A DNA stretch of 64,000 nt from Plasmopara viticola (lineage: Eukaryota; Oomycota; Peronosporomycetes; Peronosporales; Peronosporaceae), in NCBI GenBank assembly GCA_001695595.3, contig MBPM02000050.1, forward strand, positions 496,001 through 560,000, read 5' to 3'. Positions 55,935 through 64,000 of this stretch are shown here, piece after piece (position 1 is the first letter of the stretch; each line of letters opens with the position of its first letter). The notes beneath the pieces are model-generated. The model did not search any database. It saw nothing but the letters and a program-made list of their open reading frames with translations, and had not been told where the DNA came from. The position numbers and the translations under genes were made by a program.

Positions 55935-57163
55935 CAGGACTGGATGAAACAAGTGCTCCTGAAGAAATGGACTCACGTCGAACCAAGCGACAATCTCGTA
56001 TGCAAACAGGATCTAGCGTTGTTCGAGAAGCTCATGCTTCCGAAGACGAAAACACAGACTCAACTTCACCGACATTCTGGCATGCGAGTGTAAACGCTGT
56101 CGAAGCTTACGACTTATCCGAGCCAACCACTTATCAAGAAGCTATAAGTGGACCTGATCAGCTTCATTGGCGCAAAGCCATTCATGCGGAACTTGATTCA
56201 ATGCGGCTTCGTCAAGTCTTTCGAGCTGCAAAGTTGTCATCAGGACTTCAAGATATCGGAACTGAGTGGGTTTTTAAGATCAAGCGAAAGGCCGACGGCT
56301 CAATTGAGGAATACAAGGCTCGACTCGTGGCAAAGGGTTTTCGACAAAAATACGGAATCGACTATACAAAAACGTTTTCGCCTGTGGTCAAGTACGTGAA
56401 GTTACGGATGGTCATCGCTTTGACGAAGTACTTCGAGTGGCCACTTGATCAATTGGACGTTGTGACAGCTTTTCTGTATGGAAGGATGAAGGAAGTTGTC
56501 TACTGCACTTCAACAGAAGGAGTTGAACTTGACAAAGAATTTGACTGTCTTGCACTCGACAAGGCAATTTATGGTCTGAAACAAGCTTCTTGCGTATGGA
56601 ACGAAACTTTCGATGAGTTTGTGTGCTCGATTGGATATCAAGTTTCAGACTTCGATCCGTGCCTTTACATCAAGGTCTCGAGCAACGGCTGCGCACTACT
56701 TCTGTTATATGTCGATGAAGTCTTGATTACCGGGAGTTCAACAGCATTGATTGTGAATACGAAAATTGCCTTAAGGAATCGCTTTGAGATGATCGATAGT
56801 AGCAAGTGCGCGTTCATCCTGGGCATTGAGCTTGTAGACAACGACAACGGCAGTGTTATAATGCGTCAACGGCGATACATCAACGACATTCTCAAGCGAT
56901 TAGGTATGGATGATTGCAAGTCAGTTATAAGTTCAACAGACATTAGCACAAAGCTTGTGCCAAGCAATTCTCCAACCAAGGTCAAAGCGCCATTTCGAGA
57001 AGCGGTCGGAGCTCTAATGCGTCTGACGACAGCGACGCGGCCGGACATTGCGTTTGCAGTTGGCTACGTATCACGGTTTATGGAAAACCCACAGATTGAG
57101 CATTGGACTGCAGTCAAGCGTATATTTCGCTGTCTGCAAGGTACAAAGTCTCACGCAATCTGA
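55935..57163 (+). CDS. pol: B4 RT with altered active site
   Basis: Linker (TSPTFWHASVNAVEAYDLSE), then lineage B RT: TEWVFKIKRKADGSIEEYKA, RQKYGIDYTKTFSPVVKY, QLDVVTAFLYGRM, AIYGLKQASCVWNETFDEF. The catalytic motif reads YVDE (56708-56719) where other copies have YVDD. Such a change is expected to abolish polymerisation. It ends at RCLQGTKSHAI with a TGA. The residues before the linker are B3 LTR. Confidence 0.87.
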
Positions 57164-57660
57164 ATTCAGCCTGGCAGCAACGTCAATCTTTGTGGATAAT
57201 CGGACGCTGATTGGGCAGGTGATCATACCGACCGCAAGTCGACTTCTATATTCGCTTTTATATTGATGAGTGCTCCATTGAGCTGGGGAAGTAAAAAGCA
57301 GTCAAGTGTTTCGTTGTCAACCAGCGAAGCTGAGTACATTGCTCTAAGCTTAGCGGTTCAAGAAGGAAGTGGGTTCATCGCTTACTGTGCGAGATTCTGG
57401 ATGCGGCAGGTGAGCCTGGACCGGAGCTCAAGATTCTTGGTGACAACCAGTCTTGCCTCAAGATGACCAAGAATCCTGTCAATCACAGCCGAGCCAAACA
57501 TATCGACATCAAGTACCATCACATTCGCGACGAAGTCAAGCGTGGCAAAATACATCTTGAATATTGCGAGACCGAAAACATGCTGGCGGACATTATGACA
57601 AAAGGCTTACCAGGACCGCGCCACAAGATCATGACAGCGGCCCTTGGCATACAAGCCGGT
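57164..57660 (+). pseudogene. B4 RNase H, degenerate
   Basis: Recognisable pieces in different frames: GWGSKKQSSVSL-like WGSKKQSSVSLSTSEAEYIAL (near 57280-57350), MTKNPVNHSRAKHIDIKYHH (from 57463), ADIMTKGLPGPRHK. The SDADWAGD region at 57180-57260 is scrambled by indels. Confidence 0.83.
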
Positions 57661-57676
57661 TCATATCGAGGGGGCG

Positions 57677-57802
57677 TATTGAGGGTTATGGGTTTCAGGT
57701 AACGTACACAATCCGACCCGGTCCAATCCGAACCTCGGTTCAACACAGTTCTTACTTTTTACGGCTTAAGGTAATTACGTTATGTTTACGAGTAGTAAGT
57801 GA
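57677..57802 (+). repeat. B4 3' LTR, first 126 bp
   Basis: TATTGAGGGTTATGGG..., like the B2 LTR start, preceded by GAGGGGGCG, and broken by A14 at 57803. The last five bases before the break are agtga. Confidence 0.83.
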
Positions 57803-58078
57803 TGAAAAGGTCGTAGTGAGCACTTGTTGGTAGAATGCAAAGTTAATATATTTAAAGGTCCTTAGTTCGCAACTACATGCTACCACTGAGCCAATGATTT
57901 ATCTAAGCCAATCAGAACGACTCACCATCCGGGCGCAATCACCTTCCCATCCCAAAGTCGATCTTTTGCCCATCTTGAACCCGCTCCTTCAAGCAGTCAT
58001 CAACTGATTGCAGATACCGGTACTTACCGATAAGCAGTCGCTGGTCGAGGCGTTTCTTTGTCAATATCTTCGACAACA
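57803..58078 (-). repeat. A14 3' LTR (276 bp)
   Basis: Plus strand TGAAAAGGTCGTAG...CGACAACA. One copy of the 21-bp unit where the A10 LTR has two, which explains most of the length difference. Confidence 0.9.
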
Positions 58079-58200
58079 CTTCCACTCGACTCGACAGCAT
58101 TTTGTCCTTGTATGCCAAGTCGGCTTCGAAGCATAGCAAATTGTGGTGCAGATATCGGCTTGGTCATGAAGTCGGCCAGCATGTCCGACGTTGAAATGTA

Positions 58201-59205
58201 TTAAAGCGAAACTTGGCCGTCTTTAACCTTTTCGCGAACAAAGTGATAGCGTATGTCGATATGCTTGGTACGCTTGTGGAACTCCGGATTCTTGGCCAAC
58301 GCAATCGATCCCTGATTATTTTCGAATATCTTGACCGCTTCATCATGAGCCATTTCCCCGATTTCGCACAGAAAGAACTTAAGCCAAACTGCTTCTTGGG
58401 TAGCTTCGGAAAGCGCCATGTATTCCGCCTCGGTTGATGACAACGCAACTGTTCGCTGTTTCTTGCTTCGCCAGCTAATGCATCCGCCGTTCATCATGAA
58501 TGCATATCCACTTGTACTCTTTCTTGAGCCAACGTCACCAGCCCAGTCCGCATCCGAATAGCCTTGAAGCTTTTTGTTGCTGTCCGCTCGAAACACGATG
58601 CCATGAGTCTGTGTACCTTGTATATATCGGAATACTCTCTTGAGTGCCTGCCAATGAGTAGGGCACGGGTCCGCCGCGAATTGACTTAGTGTTCCAACGG
58701 CTGCTGCAAGATCCGGGCGTGTGCCGACCATCAAATACATTAAACAGCCGACCGCATTTCGGTAGGGAACATTTGCCATGGTTTTGTGATGCTTGCAACC
58801 TCCTTCGCACATGGCCTTGGTAAGCTTGAGACCCGGTTCCTGAGGCGTCTTTACAGGATTGCTGTTATCCATTTTAAACTTCTTTAGAATATCACCCGCA
58901 AACTTGGACTGCCTCACGATCATCTTTCCAGCTTTAAAATCTTGTTCAATTTCCATGCCGAGAAAATACTTGAGCTGGTCCATGTCTGTCATTTCGAACC
59001 GATCACTTAGCGCTTGCTTGGTGTCGTGAAGCAATGTCGAGCTGTTGCTTGCAAGAATGAGATCGTCGACGTAAAGCGCAATGAAGATCGTGTTTTTGCC
59101 GTCACACCTTAAATAGATGCAGTGGTCGGACACGCTCTTTTTGAACTTGAGTCGAAGCATGAAGTCGTCAATAGTTTTATTCCACATACGCGGCGACTGC
59201 TTCAA
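58201..59205 (-). CDS. pol: A14 RT-RNase H with the same premature stop as A10
   Basis: RT from [14 protein letters not shown] through [10 protein letters not shown]; RNase [36 protein letters not shown] (Asn for the catalytic Asp), [19 protein letters not shown], then QVSL and TAA (58201-58203). The stretch downstream to the LTR is open (SDMLADFMTKP). Confidence 0.88.
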   Translation of the reverse strand: MKQSPRMWNKTIDDFMLRLKFKKSVSDHCIYLRCDGKNTIFIALYVDDLILASNSSTLLHDTKQALSDRFEMTDMDQLKYFLGMEIEQDFKAGKMIVRQSKFAGDILKKFKMDNSNPVKTPQEPGLKLTKAMCEGGCKHHKTMANVPYRNAVGCLMYLMVGTRPDLAAAVGTLSQFAADPCPTHWQALKRVFRYIQGTQTHGIVFRADSNKKLQGYSDADWAGDVGSRKSTSGYAFMMNGGCISWRSKKQRTVALSSTEAEYMALSEATQEAVWLKFFLCEIGEMAHDEAVKIFENNQGSIALAKNPEFHKRTKHIDIRYHFVREKVKDGQVSL

Positions 59206-59404
59206 TCCGTAAAGAGATCGCTCAAGCTTGCAAACGAAATCCGGGCATTTTTAATCGACAAATCCATCGGACTGGGTCATGTAGATGTCCTCATCAAGAA
59301 GTCCATTCAAAACGCAGTCTTGACATCCATTTGATGGACAGTAAGGCTGTACTTGGCTGCCAGACTAAGCAGAATTCGAATCGAAGTGAACTTGGCCACT
59401 GGCG
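59206..59404 (-). pseudogene. A14 RT start, broken
   Basis: Homologous to A10 RT ([30 protein letters not shown]) but with a one-base deletion near 59310 and a TAA near 59253 (GAA in A10: FVDEKCPD). Confidence 0.83.
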
Positions 59405-59715
59405 TAATGGAAAGGTCACTTGAGCGGTCGTTGGCAAAATGCAAAGTAAATATATTTAATGGTCCTTAGTTCGCAACCACATGTTACCTCTAAGCCAATG
59501 ATTTATCTAAGCCAATTAGAATGACTCACCATCCGGGCGCAATCATCTTCCCATCCCGAAACCGATCTTTTGTCCATCTTGAACCCGCTCCCTGAGTCAG
59601 TCATCAACTGATTGCAGATACCGGTTTTTACCGGTATGAAGTCGCTAGTCGAGGCGTTACTTTCACGGCATCTTCGACAACACCAGTATCTTGTCGAGGC
59701 GCATTCTTGTCAACA
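59405..59715 (-). repeat. A15 3' LTR (311 bp)
   Basis: Plus strand TAATGGAAAGG...TTGTCAACA, with the extended A1/A8 type end. PPT complement follows at 59716-59729. Confidence 0.92.
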
Positions 59716-60035
59716 CTCCCACTCGACTCGGCAGTCCTTGAACCTTGTATCCCAAGCATGTTGCGAAGAAACTCAAACTGCACAGCTGGGATTGGCTTGG
59801 TCATCATGTCCGCCTTCATGTCTTTAGTCGAACAGTATTGCAGGACTACTTGACCATCTTCAACCTTCTCTCGAACAAAGTGATAGCGAATGTCGATGTG
59901 CTTGGTACGCTTGTGGAACTCGGGGTTCTTGGCAAGCGCAATCGAACCTTGATTGTCTTCGTAAATCTTGACAGGCTCGTTGCTCTTCATTTCACCAAGC
60001 TCGCATAGGAATGCTTAAAGCCAAATCGCCTCTTA
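59628..60035 (-). pseudogene. A15 RNase H end
   Basis: Same frame as 60033-60698 but behind two nonsense codons: TAA 60033-60035 (CAA in homologues) and TAA 60015-60017 (AAA). Contains [38 protein letters not shown] and the LTR-encoded TPRLATSYR. Confidence 0.86.
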
Positions 60036-60698
60036 AACAGCTTCTGTCAGCGCCATGTAAGCTGCCTCCGTTGACGAGAGCGCAACCGTTCTTTGTTTCT
60101 TGCTTCTCCAGCTGATGCACCCTGAGTTCATTGTAAACGCGTAACCACTTGTACTTCGTCGAGTATCAGCATCGCCAGCCCAGTCCGCGTCAGAAAAACC
60201 TTGCAGCTTGTCCTTGCTTGATTTGTCGAACTTGATTCCATGTGTAGTCGTGCCTTGAATGTACCGAAACACGCGCTTGAGAGCTTGCCAATGCGTAGGG
60301 CATGGATCAGCAGCAAATTGAGAAAGAACTTCCACTGCAGCGGCGAGGTCCGGCCGCGTCCCGACCATGAGATACATGAGGCACCCAACCGCATTTCGGT
60401 ACGGAACATTTGCCATCGTTGTACTGTGCTGGCAGCCGCCCTCGCACATTGTCTTCGTCAGCTTGAGGCCAGATTCTTGGGGTGTCTTGACCGGGTTGCT
60501 GTTCACCATGCCGAACCTCGTCAAAATGTCTTTGGCGAACTTGGTCTGACGCATTGCCACAATACCAGCAGAACGATCCTGTTCAATTTCGATGCCCAGA
60601 AAATACTTGAGATCACCTAAGTCAGTCATTTCGAAACGCTCGCTTAATGCTTGCTTAGTTGACTTGAGCATCCTGTCGTCACTGCTCGCGAGAACCAA
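60033..60698 (-). CDS. pol: A15 RT end-RNase H start
   Basis: Opens after a one-base deletion in the YVDDL region near 60698. Residues [18 protein letters not shown] through [20 protein letters not shown] and [10 protein letters not shown] (Glu to Ala in the usual TEAEY, an RNase H residue change). Confidence 0.87.
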   Translation of the reverse strand: MVLASSDDRMLKSTKQALSERFEMTDLGDLKYFLGIEIEQDRSAGIVAMRQTKFAKDILTRFGMVNSNPVKTPQESGLKLTKTMCEGGCQHSTTMANVPYRNAVGCLMYLMVGTRPDLAAAVEVLSQFAADPCPTHWQALKRVFRYIQGTTTHGIKFDKSSKDKLQGFSDADWAGDADTRRSTSGYAFTMNSGCISWRSKKQRTVALSSTEAAYMALTEAV

Positions 60699-62599
60699 TC
60701 ATCAACGTAAAGAGCCACAAAAATCATGTGCTGGTCATCTCGCTTCACGTACACACAGTGATCGGCTTCGCACTTTTTGAATCCCAGCATAATCATGAAC
60801 TTGTCAATCGTCTGATTCCACATACGAGGTGACTGTTTTAATCCGTAAAGCGACCGCTTGAGCTGACAAACATGATCTGGCTGGCGTTCGTCCTCGTAAC
60901 TTTGTGGCTGAACCATGTAAATGTCTTCATCGAGAGACCCGTTTAAGAAAGCTGTCTTGACATCCATCTGGTGCACTTTAAGTCCGTACTTGGCTGTCAA
61001 ACTGAGGAGAATCCGAATTGAAGTAAATTTGACCACCGGTGCAAATGTTTCATCAAAGTCGATACCGTGCTTTTGCGAAAATCCTTTGGCGACAAGTCGA
61101 GCCTTGAATCGCTCGATCCCTCCTGCTTGATTCCCTTTGACTCGAAACACCCATCGACAGCCAATAGCTTTTCGTCCCCGAGGCAACGGCACCAACGACC
61201 ACGTCTTGTTTTTGCGGAGGGAGTCGATTTCCGAGTCGCATGCCCCTTTCCACTTGGCCGCGTTGCTAGATTCCATTGCCGACTTGTACGTAGTTGGCAC
61301 TTCTCCCACTGAATCTACAACAAAGGCCGCTTCGAAATCGCCATCCCCGTGAGCCACTGCTGACATCTCGTCCAGTGACATCTGTGGTAGGCCTCGGCGC
61401 TTGGGCCTTGGGGAGTCTGCAACCTTCTCTAGCGATCGCGACCGCTGAATACGCTTGCTTCCTGGTTCGACCTCCACATCCGGAGCCGAAACTTCTTCTT
61501 GCTCGCAATCAGTCCCATTAGAATCTGCCGAACAATCGCTTGCATCATCTTGAATAATCACTTCATTGCTGTCATAACTTCGTCTCCCACTGTCGAAGAC
61601 ATCCTCCATGAACTGTGCGCCGCGGCTCACAAGTACTCGACCACTCACAATTTCTTCAAAGCGGTACGCTTTTTCGTGATCCGAGTAACCAAGAAATCGA
61701 CACCGCACCGATCGAGCATCAAACTTGGTCCGTTTTTCCTTCGGCACTTGAACGTACGCGTGGCAACCAAAAACCTTAAGGTTTGCCAGAAGCGGTTTCT
61801 TGCCGGTCCAAATTTGATGAGGTGACATGTCGGACTTGATGGCGCGCGTTGGGCACCGATTCCGTAGGAAAGTGGCAGTCATGACTGCTCCACCCCAGTA
61901 AGACTTCGGCAAGTTGGCGTGCTCTAACATACAGCGAGCACATTCCACAAGCGTCCGATTCATTCGCTTTGCAACGCCATTTAGCTGGTGTGTGTACGGC
62001 GGTGTCAATTTCTGTACAATACCACGCTCTGCACAGAACGTCGTCATGGCGCCGTTCACGTATTCTCCGCCATTATCGCAACGAAGTGTCTTGACGCGGC
62101 GGCAAGTTTGGTTTTCCGCTAGCGCAACAAATCCTGCAAACTTGTCGGATACTTCAGACTTGTTTCTGAGCAAAGAGACAACGCAAAAATGCGACTTTTC
62201 GTCAGCAAATGTAACGAAATAGCGCTTGCCTACAAACGTTGGTGATTGCATGGGACCGCACACGTCGCTGTGAATAGTCTCCAACACGTGTTTGGCACGA
62301 CTTGGGGAGGAGTTCATAAAGTTCACCCGCGTCTGTTTGCCCAGCGTCTGTTTGCCCAGCGCACAGCCCTCGCATGTTTCCCACTGAGTAGCTGTCTTGA
62401 GGTTGATACCAATTCCATACTTCTTCTTGACAATGGCATCTAGACCGCCGTGACCAATGTGGCCAAGTCGAAGGTGCCAGAGGTACGACGTGGTGTCCCC
62501 ATGGCATCCTGACGAACTTGTCACATTAGCTGCGTCAATATGACAGGCGTCATGCAGAGCCTGAACAAACCCTTGCCTCCGCGAGCACCAAGCTTCCAA
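60644..62599 (-). CDS. pol: A15 integrase-linker-RT
   Basis: [23 protein letters not shown] (a five-residue LGKQT duplication from a 15-bp tandem repeat near 62330-62360), [20 protein letters not shown] and [10 protein letters not shown], where the integrase Glu is Lys. Linker, RT with [11 protein letters not shown] and YVDD, then a frameshift. The start residues up to about HDACH are out-of-phase read-through from a deletion near 62540. Confidence 0.87.
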   Translation of the reverse strand: MEAWCSRRQGFVQALHDACHIDAANVTSSSGCHGDTTSYLWHLRLGHIGHGGLDAIVKKKYGIGINLKTATQWETCEGCALGKQTLGKQTRVNFMNSSPSRAKHVLETIHSDVCGPMQSPTFVGKRYFVTFADEKSHFCVVSLLRNKSEVSDKFAGFVALAENQTCRRVKTLRCDNGGEYVNGAMTTFCAERGIVQKLTPPYTHQLNGVAKRMNRTLVECARCMLEHANLPKSYWGGAVMTATFLRNRCPTRAIKSDMSPHQIWTGKKPLLANLKVFGCHAYVQVPKEKRTKFDARSVRCRFLGYSDHEKAYRFEEIVSGRVLVSRGAQFMEDVFDSGRRSYDSNEVIIQDDASDCSADSNGTDCEQEEVSAPDVEVEPGSKRIQRSRSLEKVADSPRPKRRGLPQMSLDEMSAVAHGDGDFEAAFVVDSVGEVPTTYKSAMESSNAAKWKGACDSEIDSLRKNKTWSLVPLPRGRKAIGCRWVFRVKGNQAGGIERFKARLVAKGFSQKHGIDFDETFAPVVKFTSIRILLSLTAKYGLKVHQMDVKTAFLNGSLDEDIYMVQPQSYEDERQPDHVCQLKRSLYGLKQSPRMWNQTIDKFMIMLGFKKCEADHCVYVKRDDQHMIFVALYVDDWFSRAVTTGCSSQLSKH

Positions 62600-63807
62600 C
62601 GGACACCTTTAGCTTCGGCAAAACATCCATCGCGCTCAAACGTGACCGGGACAACATCCTTCGTAAAGCGTCCAACGGAAAAAAGATTGCGCGAAAGCTT
62701 TGGGATGTGCCACACTGTAGTAAGCACACCCTTCTTGAGTCCGCGCGGAGTAGCCATAGACATAACAATGTCACCCGTGCCCACTGCCTGAACCACTCCA
62801 TCATCTGCAAGATGCACGTCCACCGGTGAGATTGTCTTGTAATTTTTCATGTACTCTCGCGAGTACGTCATGTGCTGCGTCGCACCCGAGTCGACCAGCC
62901 ACACAGAACTTGACTTGGTGGTACTCCCACCAACCGAAAACAAAAATTCGCCAGAGTAATCCTCACTCTGCGCGACATTAGCGCGTTGCGTCCTTTGACG
63001 CTCTCCATTCTCTCGAATTCGAGCCGGACATTTTGCGATCCAGTGCCCTTGCTCGCCACAGTAGTGGCAGGTACTCGTGGGCTTCATTGAGACTTGTCGT
63101 CCCTTGCGCCGTCCATTGTCCGCTGACACGAATGCTTGCACCTGACCGTGCACGGCTCCATCGACGCCGCCATCGTGTTCCTTGCGCTTCATATCCTCGT
63201 GAAGCAGCCGAGACGTCACAAGCTCCCAAGACAGCGAGTCGGCTCTTGACTCCAATGCTGTAATGAGAAATGCGAACGATTCACTGAGACTTGCAAGAAG
63301 CGTGATCACCAGGTCGTCCTCGCTTACTGGAGCACCAACCGCGTCGAGCTGCTCCGCTAGAGTCTTCATCTTGTTGATATGCGCGAGCACATCCTCACCT
63401 TCTTCCATCTTGGCCGTGAAGAAACGACGACGAAGAAAGAGCTTATTGGCCAAACTCTTCTTCTCGAAATGTCCCTCGAGCCTTGACCATGCATCGTGCG
63501 CACCACTCGACGAGCGAACCAACGGCAATTGCGAATCCTCCATCGCAAGGCAGATGATTGCCATCGCCTTGCGAGACTTGCGCTTGAAGTTGTTCTGATC
63601 CGACGGCGTAACAAAATGTTCCAGCTTGGTCTCTCCGCTGACCACCTCCCACAGATCGCGCTCCTCCAACACCATCTGCATCTTGAACTTCCACGTGTGA
63701 AAATTCGTTCCGTCGAACTTGTCGATGCGAGAGGTCGTAGCTGAGGCGGCGTCCATTGCGAAGGCGTAGTTGGTGTCTGGGGCAGAGGTTGCGGGGCTTG
63801 GGCTCAT
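62521..63807 (-). CDS. gag: A15 gag-protease
   Basis: 428 codons from [13 protein letters not shown] in the [41 protein letters not shown], protease [12 protein letters not shown], ending with an out-of-frame PVILTQLM after a one-base deletion near 62540. The first 90 residues ([26 protein letters not shown]) differ from A8, while the remainder matches it closely, suggesting a recombination point in gag. Confidence 0.9.
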   Translation of the reverse strand: MSPSPATSAPDTNYAFAMDAASATTSRIDKFDGTNFHTWKFKMQMVLEERDLWEVVSGETKLEHFVTPSDQNNFKRKSRKAMAIICLAMEDSQLPLVRSSSGAHDAWSRLEGHFEKKSLANKLFLRRRFFTAKMEEGEDVLAHINKMKTLAEQLDAVGAPVSEDDLVITLLASLSESFAFLITALESRADSLSWELVTSRLLHEDMKRKEHDGGVDGAVHGQVQAFVSADNGRRKGRQVSMKPTSTCHYCGEQGHWIAKCPARIRENGERQRTQRANVAQSEDYSGEFLFSVGGSTTKSSSVWLVDSGATQHMTYSREYMKNYKTISPVDVHLADDGVVQAVGTGDIVMSMATPRGLKKGVLTTVWHIPKLSRNLFSVGRFTKDVVPVTFERDGCFAEAKGVRWKLGARGGKGLFRLCMTPVILTQLM

Positions 63808-63811
63808 AACC
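63796..63811 (-). other. Primer binding site of A15
   Basis: GGTTATGAGCCCAAGC, intact. Confidence 0.78.
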
Positions 63812-64000
63812 TAATGGAAAGGTCACTTGAGCGGTCGTTGGCAAAATGCAAAGTAAATATATTTAATGGTCTTTAGTTCGCAAGTACATGCTACATCTAA
63901 GCCAATGATTTATCTAAGCCAATTAGAATGACTCACCATCCGGGCGCAATCATCTTCCCATCCCGAAACCGATCTTTTGTCCATCTTGAACCCGCTCCCT
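63812..64000 (-). repeat. A15 5' LTR, cut by window end
   Basis: First 189 bp of TAATGGAAAGG..., homologous to 59405 onward. Confidence 0.9.

Larger units (their letters stand above)
55935..57802 (+). mobile_element. Lineage B element B4, linker to partial 3' LTR
   Basis: Entered on the left by B3 and on the right, within its LTR, by A14. RT has a changed active site and RNase H is frameshifted, so this is an old, dead copy and the outermost element visible in the right half. Confidence 0.85.
57803..59404 (-). mobile_element. Ty1/copia element A14, 3' part
   Basis: 3' LTR, PPT and RT-RNase H, cut by A15 at 59405 in the RT fingers. Inserted in the B4 LTR. Closest relative is A10, in opposite orientation and at a different target site. 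Confidence 0.87.
59405..64000 (-). mobile_element. Ty1/copia element A15, 5' LTR runs off the window
   Basis: Full internal region with both LTRs visible, the right one only to base 64000. Left flank tggcg (59400-59404) is A14 RT; the matching duplication should lie beyond the window. Five differences by eye over the 189 comparable LTR bases. Two frameshifts and two nonsense codons. Pol is of A1/A8 type, but the gag N-terminus is different. Confidence 0.9.

Overview
The 64 kb hold no recognisable cellular gene. Every stretch can be assigned to Ty1/copia-type LTR retrotransposons, their LTRs or broken pieces of them. The host is probably an oomycete, Phytophthora-like: the LTRs carry a 16-base motif close to the initiator plus flanking core promoter known from Phytophthora genes, coding is intronless, and base composition is balanced. 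This is inference; no host gene is present to confirm it.

Two copia lineages are present. Lineage A (15 partial or full copies, named A1-A15 here) is about 4.65-4.75 kb long with 276-335 bp LTRs and one gag-protease-integrase-RT-RNase H reading frame. Lineage B (4 copies, B1-B4) differs throughout and has 340 bp (B1) or 259 bp (B2, B3) LTRs. Both use a primer binding site, GGTTATGAGCCC, directly after the 5' LTR. It is complementary to the anticodon arm of initiator tRNA-Met (half-tRNA priming, as in Drosophila copia), and its ATG is also the start codon of the polyprotein. At the other end, lineage A polyproteins run through the polypurine tract and stop inside the 3' LTR.

Layout, left part: A1(+) 1-3835 sits in A2(+) 3836-6144, which sits in B1(-). 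B1 pieces lie at 6145-6205, 15550-18012 and 18316-20008. B1 is also split by A3(-) 6206-15549, itself split by A4(-) 7117-11766, and by a solo LTR 18013-18315. B1 in turn sits in A5(+) 20009-21584. Middle: a stray plus-strand LTR 21585-21889 is fused to A6(-) 21890-26169. Then come A7 and A8(-), tandem copies sharing one LTR (26170-35221). Right part: B2(+) 35285-41354 is split by A9(-) 35893-40557 and sits in A10(+) 41355-43140. A10 sits in B3(-), whose pieces are 43141-43358 and 55109-55934. B3 is also split by a tandem array of three lineage A units (A11-A13, 43359-55108). B3 sits in B4(+) 55935-57802, whose LTR is entered by A14(-) 57803-59404, which is entered by A15(-) 59405-64000.

Five-base target-site duplications (gatct, ccact, accaa, tttac) and exact restoration of reading frame on conceptual excision support this nesting. 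Most copies are inactivated by one- or two-base deletions or nonsense codons. B1 and A2 show no lesion other than insertions in the parts visible, and A8 has one nonsense codon. Element names, boundaries and duplications were read by eye from the sequence; family assignments rest on motif recognition.
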